From Candidatus Kaiserbacteria bacterium (GTDB lineage: Bacteria; Patescibacteriota; Minisyncoccia; Phycocordibacterales; JABAAK01): a DNA stretch of 53,831 nt. A program made the position numbers and the translations under genes. This document shows, piece after piece, positions 16,799 to 24,404 of this stretch (the stretch's first letter is position 1; each line of letters starts with the position of its first letter). The notes below the pieces were generated by a model. That model made no database searches. It saw nothing but the letters and a program-made list of their open reading frames with translations, and was not told the origin of the DNA. The stretch spans positions 1 through 53,831 of the forward strand of contig JAPOOC010000004.1 in assembly GCA_026713605.1 (NCBI GenBank), written 5' to 3'.

Positions 16799-18076
16799 AT
16801 GACAAGAGAGCGTAATAAAAATACTAGTTGTTTAATAGACATGGGAACGGGTGACTATGCAGATATTGAAAAATTTTTTAATAAATTAAATGAAGATCAA
16901 AGCCACTTTGTTAATTCAAACGATGAATCAACTCCTATAGGGTGTGTTAAAGAGATGGTGGACACCATACCAGATAGTTTTTGGAGGAAAAAAAATTTAA
17001 AAATACTTGATCCTTGTGCTGGTAATGGTAACTTTCATGCATATATTTTTAATAAAAAAACAAAGATAGAAAATTTAATTTTTAATGAGATAAATGATAA
17101 GAGAGTGAAAAACATAAGAAAAATATTTGGAAATAGCGCCAATATAAGTTTAAAAAACTTTTTAGAATTTAATGAGAGCGAGGAATATGATTTGGTGGTT
17201 TCTAATCCGCCATACGCAAAGTTTAATTCAAAGGGAAGGACTGCAAAAAATCATAATCTTTCAAGAGATTTTATAAGGAAAGCGATAAAGATAACAAAAA
17301 AGAATGGCTTTATACTTTTTATCGTCCCTGATAATTGGATGTCTTTTGCAGACAGAAATGATGTAGTCGAAATTTTGAGTCAATATCAGTTTTTGCATTT
17401 AAATATTCATGGAGCAAAGAAATGGTTTCCCAAGATAGGATCTTCATTTTCTTGGTTTTTGTTGCAGAAAACAAAAAATAGCAAACCATTTACTGTTGAA
17501 AATTTTTACAAAGTAAAATCTACTGAAAGGGTAAAGATTGATCCTGGTGTTCGTTTTATTCCGCTATACTATTCACCAGTTGTAAAATCTATCATTGATA
17601 AAACAATCAATGCTGATAATGAAAAGTATCAAATTGAAACTTCAAGCGATCTACACAAGCATACAAAAAAAGATTTGCTTTCTGTCCATAAAAACAATAT
17701 ATATAGGTATAAGGTGATACATACCCCAACTCAAGTTGTGTGGAGTAAAAGACCACATAAATATCAAAGTGGATATAAAGTTTTCATATCTCTCACCAAT
17801 CAGTACAGTACTTTTATTAATCGAAATTGTGGTGCGACGCAGAGCGTTGCATTTATTCGATGTAAGAGTAAGGAGGAAGCAGAGCAAGTGAAGGGAGAGT
17901 TAGATAGCCCTATTTACTCTTTCTTAAACAATGTTACAAGATATGGCAATTTTAATAACATACGAGTGCTACAGCATTTCCCTAAAATTAGAAGTTTCCT
18001 GCTCACAAAAAAAGAAAGAAGTTTTGTTGAGACATTTAACAAAGAATATTACAAGAGGATGTCAACAAGGAAATAA
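16799..18076 (+). CDS. N6-adenine DNA methyltransferase (class with NPPY motif)
   Basis: Transfers a methyl group from AdoMet to adenine in a specific DNA site. The 425-aa protein has motif I as DPCAGNGNF (about residues 71-79), an acidic residue after the next strand (FNEIND), and the catalytic motif IV NPPY (SNPPYAKF, about 136-139). A C-terminal target-recognition part of about 250 residues follows. The order I then IV fits gamma-type enzymes such as TaqI/Eco57I-like methyltransferases. The ATG at 16799 is preferred to a TTG 27 bases upstream. The gene is AT-rich and meets two GIY-YIG genes tail to tail with a 4-bp gap, the usual setting for a type II restriction-modification pair. The recognition site cannot be read. 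Confidence 0.88.
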   Translation: MTRERNKNTSCLIDMGTGDYADIEKFFNKLNEDQSHFVNSNDESTPIGCVKEMVDTIPDSFWRKKNLKILDPCAGNGNFHAYIFNKKTKIENLIFNEINDKRVKNIRKIFGNSANISLKNFLEFNESEEYDLVVSNPPYAKFNSKGRTAKNHNLSRDFIRKAIKITKKNGFILFIVPDNWMSFADRNDVVEILSQYQFLHLNIHGAKKWFPKIGSSFSWFLLQKTKNSKPFTVENFYKVKSTERVKIDPGVRFIPLYYSPVVKSIIDKTINADNEKYQIETSSDLHKHTKKDLLSVHKNNIYRYKVIHTPTQVVWSKRPHKYQSGYKVFISLTNQYSTFINRNCGATQSVAFIRCKSKEEAEQVKGELDSPIYSFLNNVTRYGNFNNIRVLQHFPKIRSFLLTKKERSFVETFNKEYYKRMSTRK

Positions 18077-18080
18077 TATT

Positions 18081-18596
18081 TTAGGTTTGCGTGCAGAATA
18101 TTGGCATTTTATCCTCCTTTTTCATCTTTTTTAAAATACTCTTCTCCCACTGTTTTGGCGGCAATGATATTTTTTCCTTTTTTCCGAATACCAATCGGTC
18201 TATTTTTGGCGCAAAGAACGCGTACACCTCCACCTCCTTTTTGAAATTTAAAAGAGATTGCAGTACAAAATAGTTTGTTGTCGAACATGTCCCTCTTTTT
18301 CTCGCCTTGCCCTTACCGCAATTATACGACTGAACTCTTTCTTTGAAATTCTGTGTAGTACTTCCAACCTTTAAAAGGTTCTTTCCTATGACGAATATGT
18401 AAACCAGCCCTCTCCGTCGCATGTCTGAATCCTTGGCATCTTCCCTTGGCATAATTTCAAGGCACTCCTTTTTGTTGTTTGGGCGTATGTTGCAAAGAGG
18501 TTTAAATTTTGACTTATTTGGAAGATCATTAAAGCCCAGGGTAATTTTCTTAAGATCATTGATTTTTAAAGGATTGTCGTTTCTATTTTTTGACAT
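18081..18596 (-). CDS. GIY-YIG family endonuclease, copy 1 (putative restriction enzyme)
   Basis: A 171-aa protein. The core reads GLVYIFVIGKNLLKVGSTTQ (from residue 63), then RVQSYNCGKGKAR, which fits a GIY-YIG nuclease: GLVY for GIY, KVGST for YIG, and a downstream Arg (87) and Tyr (91). STTNYFVLQSL and the distal Glu in QWEKSIL may complete the active site. The size and the neighbouring methyltransferase recall short GIY-YIG restriction enzymes such as the Hpy188I type, but close homology is not proven here. The tail ends CTQT, mirrored by CTQR in copy 2. Strongly AT-rich. Confidence 0.75.
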   Translation of the reverse strand: MSKNRNDNPLKINDLKKITLGFNDLPNKSKFKPLCNIRPNNKKECLEIMPREDAKDSDMRRRGLVYIFVIGKNLLKVGSTTQNFKERVQSYNCGKGKARKRGTCSTTNYFVLQSLLNFKKEVEVYAFFAPKIDRLVFGKKEKISLPPKQWEKSILKKMKKEDKMPIFCTQT

Positions 18597-18605
18597 ACTG
18601 TATTT

Positions 18606-19151
18606 TTATCTTTGAGTGCAAAGCACCGGCTTCCTGCCTTCTTCTGCCAGCGCTGCCAATATCTTTCGTTCCCAGTGTTTTGGGTTTGGTTCAACATCCA
18701 TCACAGTACCAAATATATCAGCGGCTTCTGTTTCTGGAAAAAATGCATATACATCAATAACCTTACCAAGCTTAAGAAATGATTGAAGACAGAAATAGTT
18801 TGTCGTTGAATTTTTTCCTGCTATTCTATACCTTGTTTTCCCTGTGTTATATGACTGCACTCTTTTTACAAAGGGGGTGATTGTTGATCCTACCTTTAGA
18901 ATTTTCCCATCTAAAACAAAAAGATACACTAACCCACTCCTTTTATCCACATTAAAGTCATCCGCATCTGTCTCATCAATCACCTCCAACTTCTCGTCTT
19001 TCTGGTTAGGCCTTAATTTGCAGAGGAAAGAAAAGTAATCACGATATTGAAAATTCTCTAGATATAAGTCAACCTTCTCTATCTCCTCACTCGTTACAAA
19101 ATTTTCATTTCTATTTGAGTATTTGTTGGCACTATGTTTTTTCTTTGTCAT
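18606..19151 (-). CDS. GIY-YIG family endonuclease, copy 2 (putative restriction enzyme)
   Basis: A 181-aa paralogue of copy 1, encoded upstream of it in the same direction with a 9-bp gap, so the two are probably co-transcribed. Shared blocks are LRPN/IRPN, GLVYLFVLDGKILKVGST (from residue 73), RVQSYNTGK, NSTTNYFCLQSFL, VYAFF and HWERKIL. All candidate catalytic residues of copy 1 (Tyr, Lys, Arg, distal Glu) are kept in copy 2, so neither is obviously dead. They could form a heterodimer, cleave different strands or sites, or be two generations of one gene. Confidence 0.75.
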   Translation of the reverse strand: MTKKKHSANKYSNRNENFVTSEEIEKVDLYLENFQYRDYFSFLCKLRPNQKDEKLEVIDETDADDFNVDKRSGLVYLFVLDGKILKVGSTITPFVKRVQSYNTGKTRYRIAGKNSTTNYFCLQSFLKLGKVIDVYAFFPETEAADIFGTVMDVEPNPKHWERKILAALAEEGRKPVLCTQR

Positions 19152-19332
19152 ATTTTTAGGAATCTGTTATGCACCAAAAACCACTTTTAAATCATTGGCT
19201 GTTGTCAGATGGTTATATGATATAAGTGTTTGCTTGGAGTGTCAAGATGTTTTAGCAGAAATCCAATTCTGCTCATTAAGAAAATCAGTTTCCACACAAA
19301 AGCACTGGTACACTACTCTTAAGCAAAGATGT

Positions 19333-19596
19333 ATGAAAAACAGTAAGACAGCAGAAAGAAAGTTTTCAATGACAGTGTCTGCACCGCACACTTTCGCGCA
19401 GGAGGAGCGTGACTTTTTGTCACAGGTAGTTACAGAAGAAATAAAAAAAGGTGCTGATATTATTGTTGATGAGGTGTTTGAAGAGAGAAACGCTGATGAG
19501 TATATCCTAAGTGGCGATAGTGTGTCTGCAGAAAGGTTGGCAGAAGCAATGGCGGACTATGTTGAATGCAAAGTTGTGCTCAAAGAGGTGCAGTAG
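19333..19596 (+). CDS. hypothetical protein upstream of mraZ, 87 aa
   Basis: I do not recognise this protein. The frame is open for 70 codons further upstream, but that part runs over the start of the divergent nuclease gene and looks non-coding. The ATG at 19333 lies after a TGGTACACT extended -10 (19307-19315), and an alternative start is 19369. The product is acidic (EEIKKGADIIVDEVFEERNADEYIL) and ends YVECKVVLKEVQ, consistent with a small alpha/beta domain. It is separated from mraZ by about 200 bp containing the mraZ operator. Confidence 0.55.
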   Translation: MKNSKTAERKFSMTVSAPHTFAQEERDFLSQVVTEEIKKGADIIVDEVFEERNADEYILSGDSVSAERLAEAMADYVECKVVLKEVQ

Positions 19597-19722
19597 GAGA
19601 GCAGTGCGGATCCGTCAGAGTCAGTAGTGTGTTGTCAAGGGGGTTAGGGGTAACTTTTACACAACGGCGGGGATAAAAAAATCCTATGGAATATAGACAT
19701 TTTTTGTTTTTGTGCAAAATTG

Positions 19723-19757
19723 TGGAAAAAAGTGGGGATATGTGGAAATAAATGGTC
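19723..19757 (+). promoter_or_regulatory. MraZ operator: four TGG repeats at 10-bp spacing
   Basis: TGGAA (19723), TGGGG (19733), TGGAA (19743) and TGGTC (19753) recur every 10 bp. Established work on MraZ in several bacteria shows binding to three or four TGGGN-N5 direct repeats before its own gene. Here they abut the -10 at 19758, so binding would block the promoter. Confidence 0.8.
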
Positions 19758-19763
19758 TATAGT
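19758..19763 (+). promoter_or_regulatory. -10 element of the mraZ operon
   Basis: TATAGT lies directly after the last TGG repeat. No convincing -35 is seen because the operator repeats occupy that position. The ATG of mraZ is 38 bases downstream. Confidence 0.5.
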
Positions 19764-19801
19764 AGAAGCGTGGTGGGGAAGAAGTACCCTCTTGCGTACC
19801 T

Positions 19802-20236
19802 ATGGAATTTTATTTGACAATGGACAAAAAGCGGCGATTTGCCGTTCCGACGAAGTGTCGGAAGATACTCGGTACGACATTAATTGTCAGCCGCGGTCTT
19901 GATAAGTGTCTGAATGTGTACGCAAGCAAAGTATGGGAGAGCGGAAAAACGAAAGCGCAGGAGTTAGATAGGCGACTTTCTATCAGCGCAAAGCACCGAA
20001 AGCTATCAAGATTTCTCACAACCGTTGAAGAGATCGCTGTTGATGGCTCCGGCAGAGTGTTGGTACCGGAACACCTTGCACAATTCGCTGACCTGAAAGA
20101 TACCATTGTGTTTGTGAGCACCGAAGAGGGTTTTCAAATATGGAGTTCACAAGAATGGGAGAACGAGGGTATGCCTGATCTGCATGAAGCACAGATGCTT
20201 GCCGAAGGAGAAGAGTTTCAAAAACTGAGTGACTAG
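19802..20236 (+). CDS. mraZ: transcriptional regulator MraZ
   Basis: A DNA-binding regulator of the division and cell-wall cluster and its own operon. The 144-aa protein has two AbrB-like MraZ repeats. The first contains MDKKRRFAVPTKCRKIL, the second VEEIAVDGSGRVLVPEHLAQFADL (the DGSGRVLVP pattern is typical), and EGFQIWSSQEWE closes the second repeat. Direct repeats matching the known MraZ site lie in the promoter. The stop is 6 bp before rsmH. Residual clusters of the form mraZ-rsmH-ftsL are common. Confidence 0.93.
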   Translation: MEFYLTMDKKRRFAVPTKCRKILGTTLIVSRGLDKCLNVYASKVWESGKTKAQELDRRLSISAKHRKLSRFLTTVEEIAVDGSGRVLVPEHLAQFADLKDTIVFVSTEEGFQIWSSQEWENEGMPDLHEAQMLAEGEEFQKLSD

Positions 20237-20241
20237 AAGGT

Positions 20242-21138
20242 ATGGAGACGCACACACCCGTACTCGTGCAGGAGGTGCTTGAGCAGATGGCGATTGCACC
20301 GAACGGTATCATGCTGGATGGCACGGTCGGACTCGGCGGTCACGCAAAACATCTGTTACGAGCAATGCAAGGCGGCGTGTTCGTGGGTATTGACGCAGAC
20401 CGGAATGCACTAACGAAAGCGCAGGAAAACCTCGCACCAGCACCAAAAGAGGTAACGGCACATTTTGTGGAAAGCAATTTTAGAGATATCGCAGCTATCA
20501 CAAAAGAGTTGGCACTGCCAGGATACGACAGAGTGCTACTTGATCTTGGATGGGGGAGCCATCAGTTACACAGCGGGAGAGGATTTTCCTTCGCACAGGA
20601 CGAGCCGCTACAGATGTGCTACAGCACCCAAGAAGGAGCATGCGTGGTAACGGCGTTTGATGTGGTCAACACCTTTGAGGAAAGCAACCTTGCGGACATC
20701 ATTAAGGGATACGGCGGAGAACGATGGGCGGTGCGCATAGCGAAGCATATTGTGGAAGAGCGCGAGACGGCACCAATCGCCACGACAAAAAAGCTTGCGG
20801 CAATTGTGGCAGGGGCAATACCGAGGCGACTACACCCGAGGCGACTACACCCAGCGACGAAGACCTTTCAGGCAATTCGCATGACGGTGAATGATGAAAT
20901 AAATACGCTCAAGCAGTTTCTTGAGGTACTACCGAAACACATGCGACCAGAAGGAAGGATCGCCATCATAGCGTTTCACAGCGGGGAAAGCAGAATAGTG
21001 AAACAAACATTTAAAAAATGGGAAGAGGAGGGTTTCGGAAAACGATATACAAAAAAAGCGCATAAACCGACAGAAGAAGAGTGCGCGCGCAATCCGCGAG
21101 CGCGGAGTGCAGTATTACGAACCTTTATTGTTACTTAA
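20242..21138 (+). CDS. rsmH: 16S rRNA (cytosine-1402-N4)-methyltransferase
   Basis: Methylates N4 of C1402 in the ribosomal P site. The 298-aa protein shows the AdoMet motif DGTVGLGGHAKHLL, LLDLGWGSHQLHSGRGFSF, and the C-terminal IAFHSGESRIVKQTFK (family SFHSLEDRIVK). A 15-bp tandem duplication at about 20822-20851 encodes RRLHPRRLHP just before the conserved HPATKTFQAIRM, adding five residues in frame. Starts with ATG at 20242, 6 bp after mraZ. The methylated base tunes start-codon choice, and the duplication sits near the substrate-binding part. Confidence 0.95.
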   Translation: METHTPVLVQEVLEQMAIAPNGIMLDGTVGLGGHAKHLLRAMQGGVFVGIDADRNALTKAQENLAPAPKEVTAHFVESNFRDIAAITKELALPGYDRVLLDLGWGSHQLHSGRGFSFAQDEPLQMCYSTQEGACVVTAFDVVNTFEESNLADIIKGYGGERWAVRIAKHIVEERETAPIATTKKLAAIVAGAIPRRLHPRRLHPATKTFQAIRMTVNDEINTLKQFLEVLPKHMRPEGRIAIIAFHSGESRIVKQTFKKWEEEGFGKRYTKKAHKPTEEECARNPRARSAVLRTFIVT

Positions 21139-21145
21139 AAATTAT

Positions 21146-21430
21146 ATGAAAAAAATAAAAAAAGTCAGTTTCATCCGTGGGGGCATCATAGGCAGCGTCA
21201 TTATCGGATGTATCGGGGTTATAGCGGCACATATGTATTTTGTATATATGAGTGGGCAGTATGTGAACATCGCGAGACAGACGGAGGAGGACATATATTT
21301 TGTACGGAATGAGATTGTGCAGATGGCAAGCGGTGGGGCAACGGGGGTAGATATGCATAGTATTGTCGCTTCGCACCTCGTCGTCGCAGAGCCGACAACG
21401 GTCTCATCTGGCTACACACCAGAGCATTAG
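21146..21430 (+). CDS. FtsL-like small bitopic membrane protein
   Basis: A 94-aa protein with a basic N-terminus (MKKIKKVSFIRG), one TM helix (GSVIIGCIGVIAAHMYFVY), and a short extracellular helix (QYVNIARQTEEDIYFVRNEIVQM) of coiled-coil type. Position directly after rsmH is that of ftsL in most bacteria, and size and topology agree, but the sequence of FtsL is too variable to confirm by eye. The expected next gene, ftsI, is not here, although an FtsI-like gene lies at 48.6 kb. The ATG at 21146 is preferred to upstream frames overlapping rsmH. Confidence 0.65.
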   Translation: MKKIKKVSFIRGGIIGSVIIGCIGVIAAHMYFVYMSGQYVNIARQTEEDIYFVRNEIVQMASGGATGVDMHSIVASHLVVAEPTTVSSGYTPEH

Positions 21431-21523
21431 TCAACATGCCACCGAAGGTGTTGACCTGCAGTATGTTGCCTGCCCTGCCGACAGGGTTAGTGGATAGCGA
21501 GTCGGTTGTATCAGTTTGCGGTA

Positions 21524-21532
21524 TGGTATACT
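21524..21532 (+). promoter_or_regulatory. extended -10 of rpsP
   Basis: TGGTATACT ends 9 bases before the rpsP ATG. Transcription would start about 2 bases before the ATG, leaving no room for a Shine-Dalgarno site. Confidence 0.55.
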
Positions 21533-21541
21533 ACAGACACT

Positions 21542-22060
21542 ATGTTAAAGATACGATTACAGCGCATCGGTCGGCGGAATAATCCGTCGTATCGGGTGGT
21601 AGTGGTGGAATCCACGGTAGCGGCGCGAAAAGGGAAGCCAGTTGAACTGTTGGGGACATACGACACAATACGAAAGACAACCTCATTGAACAATGAGCGG
21701 ATACAGCATTGGCTATCAGTCGGAGCGCAAGCATCAGACACGATGCACAACATTTTGATCAAGAATGGTGTAATAGAGGGAGTTGCCGTCAACACATTGC
21801 CGAAGAAGAGTCCAGTGAAAAAGAAAAAAGATGCAGCCGACGGCGCAGAAGCAGAGCAGAAAAGTGAAGCGCAGGCAAGTACAGGTGATGCTCCTAAGGA
21901 CACAGCAGAACCAGCAGAACCAGCGGGCGACACAAAGGATGAGGCGCCAAAGCAGGAGGTCAAGACAGCAGAACAAAGCAATACAGATGACACCGCTGAC
22001 ACCGATGCAGAAAAACCATCTTCACCCCCTCCACAAGACACTCCTTCTACGGAAGGATGA
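21542..22060 (+). CDS. rpsP: 30S ribosomal protein S16 with long acidic tail
   Basis: The S16 core is clear: MLKIRLQRIGRRNNPSYRVVVVESTVAARKG-type start, LGTYDTIRKTTSLNNERIQHWLSVGAQASDT, INGVIEG-like end by residue 82. It is followed by about 90 residues of low-complexity sequence rich in Ala, Glu, Asp, Pro and Gln (DTAEPAEPAGDTKDEAPK). S16 is usually 80-100 aa in total, so this tail doubles the protein. The ATG at 21542 is the conserved start. It begins the khpA-trmD group. The tail is likely disordered. Confidence 0.95.
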   Translation: MLKIRLQRIGRRNNPSYRVVVVESTVAARKGKPVELLGTYDTIRKTTSLNNERIQHWLSVGAQASDTMHNILIKNGVIEGVAVNTLPKKSPVKKKKDAADGAEAEQKSEAQASTGDAPKDTAEPAEPAGDTKDEAPKQEVKTAEQSNTDDTADTDAEKPSSPPPQDTPSTEG

Positions 22061-22091
22061 AATAGTTATTGTTTACTAAAAATAGAAAAGT

Positions 22092-22358
22092 ATGACACAA
22101 GAAAAAGAAGAGGCACAGTTTCTCAGAGAAATTATTCAGAGAATTGTTGACAACCCCGACAAAGTTACGGTCGAGCATGAAGTTGATAAACAGGGGGTGA
22201 AATTAACACTCAATGTTGACTCAAGTGACATGGGGAAAGTTATTGGCGCGCAGGGAAGGATGGCAACCGCAATCCGAACAATTATGCACGCATACGGAGG
22301 TCAGCATGAAGCAAAGGTGAGCGTTATCATAGAAGAGCCAGAGAAGAACGAGATGTAA
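22092..22358 (+). CDS. khpA: KH-domain RNA-binding protein KhpA
   Basis: An 88-aa single KH domain. The GxxG loop is IGAQGRMATAIRTIM, preceded by KLTLNVDSSDMGKVIG. In Firmicutes KhpA with KhpB binds RNA and affects cell elongation and division. The position between rpsP and trmD is classical (rpsP-khpA-rimM-trmD), and rimM is missing here. The stop is 10 bp before trmD. Confidence 0.93.
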   Translation: MTQEKEEAQFLREIIQRIVDNPDKVTVEHEVDKQGVKLTLNVDSSDMGKVIGAQGRMATAIRTIMHAYGGQHEAKVSVIIEEPEKNEM

Positions 22359-22368
22359 GGACTGCTCT

Positions 22369-23007
22369 ATGTTACGGGCACACATTATAACTTTGTTTCC
22401 GGAGGTTTGTACACCATATTTCCAATGTTCTATCTTAGGGAGAGCGGTGAAAGAAAACATAATTGACATACGGTATTACAACCCTATTGATGAGGTGCCA
22501 CTACTGAAGCGTGTTGATAGCCGGCAATACGGCGGAGGACCGGGTATGGTTCTCAAAGCAGAACCATACCTTCGGTGCTTTAACAAAACAAAACAGCACG
22601 AGGGGACGAGGAAAGCAATTTTCCTCACTCCTGGTGGTGTTTTGTTTACGCAGGAAAAAGCGAAAGAATACGCACAGTATGAAAACCTTATTTTTTTCTG
22701 CGGACATTATGAAGGTGTCGATGAGCGAGTCGCCGAGGCAACGAATGCGGAGCATGTGTCTATCGGCGACTATATTCTCACCGGCGGTGAGCTACCCGCA
22801 ATGAGCATCATTGATGCGACAGCGCGGGAGTTACCCGGCATCTTGGGAAATGAAACCTCCCGAGAAGATGCCAGAGTGGCGAGCAGAAAAGTGTATACTC
22901 GTCCGGAATCACTCGAATATGAGGGAAAAACCTATAGCGTACCAGAGGTATTGCGCTCAGGACATCATAAAAATATAGACGAATACCGGCAAGGGCTTGA
23001 CAGGTAG
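22369..23007 (+). CDS. trmD: tRNA (guanine-37-N1)-methyltransferase
   Basis: Methylates G37 next to the anticodon to prevent frameshifting. The 212-aa SPOUT-class protein shows AHIITLFPEVCTPYF, GGGPGMVLKAEP, FFCGHYEGVDERV, SIGDYILTGGELPAM, and the C-terminal RPESLEYEGKTYSVPEVLRSGHHKNI. The usual length is 230-250 aa, so the C-terminal helical domain is short. It is last of the rpsP-khpA-trmD group, and no rplS follows, which departs from the common order. Confidence 0.96.
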   Translation: MLRAHIITLFPEVCTPYFQCSILGRAVKENIIDIRYYNPIDEVPLLKRVDSRQYGGGPGMVLKAEPYLRCFNKTKQHEGTRKAIFLTPGGVLFTQEKAKEYAQYENLIFFCGHYEGVDERVAEATNAEHVSIGDYILTGGELPAMSIIDATARELPGILGNETSREDARVASRKVYTRPESLEYEGKTYSVPEVLRSGHHKNIDEYRQGLDR

Positions 23008-23087
23008 GGTGCAAGATGTTGCAATCTGGTTTTACACAGCACTCTTGTGCAGATGTTTTTTAGTGTGGTAGAATTAACATACCCACT

Positions 23088-23312
23088 GTGATAAAACAAA
23101 AGAAGAGCAATCAAACGGAAGTAGTAGGAAGTGTTGACGAAACACTGCCGAATATGCTATTCCGGGTAACAGTGGAACAAACAAACGAGCAGACACTCGC
23201 GTATCTGTCGGGACGCATGCGAATGAATCGCATTAATGTCCTTGTGGGTGATAAGGTGTCTCTTGTGCTAGATCCACATGGCGGTAGAGCAAGAATCACA
23301 AAACGCCTGTAA
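23088..23312 (+). CDS. infA: translation initiation factor IF-1
   Basis: A 74-aa OB-fold protein that binds the ribosomal A site during initiation. The family pattern is complete: VVGSVDETLPNMLFRVTVE, AYLSGRMRMNRINVLVGDKVSLVLDPHGGRARITKRL. It starts at a GTG (23088), and a TAGAAT -10 with TTGTGC 18 bp upstream lies before it. It heads the ribosomal protein operon that runs to rpsI. Confidence 0.95.
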   Translation: MIKQKKSNQTEVVGSVDETLPNMLFRVTVEQTNEQTLAYLSGRMRMNRINVLVGDKVSLVLDPHGGRARITKRL

Positions 23313-23354
23313 GAGTGATAGATAGCACAGCATAACCACACCATAGTTTAGTGT

Positions 23355-23540
23355 ATGAAGGTCAGAACCTCCATTAAGGAAAAAGATAAAAATGATCAGA
23401 TAGTGCGTCGGAAGGGTCGTCTGTACCTCATTAATAAGACAAATCCTCGCAGGAAGATGCGGCAGAAGGCAAGTCCAAAAGGAAAAACACAGAAGCGACG
23501 ACGACCGACCGCTCACAGAAAGCGGAGAAAGAAAAAATAA
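23355..23540 (+). CDS. rpmJ: 50S ribosomal protein L36, zinc-free, with basic extension
   Basis: [10 protein letters not shown]...[22 protein letters not shown] aligns with L36 without gaps. The four zinc ligands of the classical form (Cys11, Cys14, Cys27, His33) are Asp, Asp, Asn and Arg here, so this is a zinc-independent (C-minus) form. After residue 38 a 23-residue basic tail ([20 protein letters not shown]) is added, where L36 usually ends. Located between infA and rpsM as in most bacteria, which confirms the call. Confidence 0.92.
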   Translation: MKVRTSIKEKDKNDQIVRRKGRLYLINKTNPRRKMRQKASPKGKTQKRRRPTAHRKRRKKK

Positions 23541-23555
23541 CACAGTTAGTTTAGT

Positions 23556-23933
23556 ATGCGTATTGTTGGCGTAAATATACCTGAAAAAAAACATTTAAGA
23601 ATTGCGCTTACGGCGGTGTATGGCATCGGTCAATCCCGCGCGAAGAGTATTCTGGAAGAGTTATCTATAAACCCGACCAATACGGTGGGGGATTTGAATG
23701 CAGATCAAGAAACTGCTGTGCGTAAAAAGATTGAAGAATTTACCGTTGAGGGCGATTTGCGTCGATCATCTGCGCAGGATATCAAACGACTGAAAGACAT
23801 AAAAACCTTGCGTGGGTACCTACATGGTGTCGGATTGCCAGTTCGTGGACAACGGACAAAGACAAATGCGCGAACAAGAAAGGGGCCAAGAAAGACCATG
23901 GGATCAGGTCGAGTGAAGTTGCAGAAAAAGTAG
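23556..23933 (+). CDS. rpsM: 30S ribosomal protein S13
   Basis: A 125-aa protein of the small-subunit head, contacting P-site tRNA. MRIVGVNIPEKKHLRIALTAVYGIGQSRAK is the standard N-terminus, and YLHGVGLPVRGQRTKTNARTRKGPRKT the conserved C-terminal region. One base separates its stop from the rpsK start. Confidence 0.97.
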   Translation: MRIVGVNIPEKKHLRIALTAVYGIGQSRAKSILEELSINPTNTVGDLNADQETAVRKKIEEFTVEGDLRRSSAQDIKRLKDIKTLRGYLHGVGLPVRGQRTKTNARTRKGPRKTMGSGRVKLQKK

Positions 23934-23934
23934 T

Positions 23935-24372
23935 ATGGGAAAAAAGCGAACAGCAAATAAAGTGGAGCAGAATAGGAGTGATTCTGGAAAGCGCACGAGG
24001 GTACTATCTAAGATTCCGAAAAAGAAGATCAGCAGAGGTGTTGTCTTTGTTGAGGCAACTTTTAATAATACCAAAGTACTCTTCACTGAGCCAGGCGGCA
24101 ATGTGGTGATGTGGGTAACCAGCAGCACGCTCGGCTTCAGCAGCGCAAAAAAAGCAACACCGTATGCGGCAGCAAAAGTTGCTGAAGCAATCGCTGAAAA
24201 GGCAATGGCAATAGGGGTGAAAGATATAGATATCATTGTAAAAGGAGTGGGAAGCGGAAGAGAGTCAGCACTCCGTTCATTTCTAAACCGAGGGTTTGTT
24301 GTACACTCCATTCGCGATAGGACGCCAGTGCCACATAACGGCCCAAGGCGCAAAAAGCCAAGGCGCGTGTAA
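23935..24372 (+). CDS. rpsK: 30S ribosomal protein S11
   Basis: A 145-aa platform protein. After a basic, family-variable N-terminus, GVVFVEATFNNTKVLFTEPGGNVVMWVTSS and GVGSGRESALRSFLNRGFVVHSIRDRTPVPHNGPRRKKPRRV are typical. The classical NTI-x-TDxxG segment has FNNTKVLFTEPGGN here. Confidence 0.96.
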   Translation: MGKKRTANKVEQNRSDSGKRTRVLSKIPKKKISRGVVFVEATFNNTKVLFTEPGGNVVMWVTSSTLGFSSAKKATPYAAAKVAEAIAEKAMAIGVKDIDIIVKGVGSGRESALRSFLNRGFVVHSIRDRTPVPHNGPRRKKPRRV

Positions 24373-24404
24373 CAAACACAACTGGGCGGGTATCATCACA
24401 GGGT

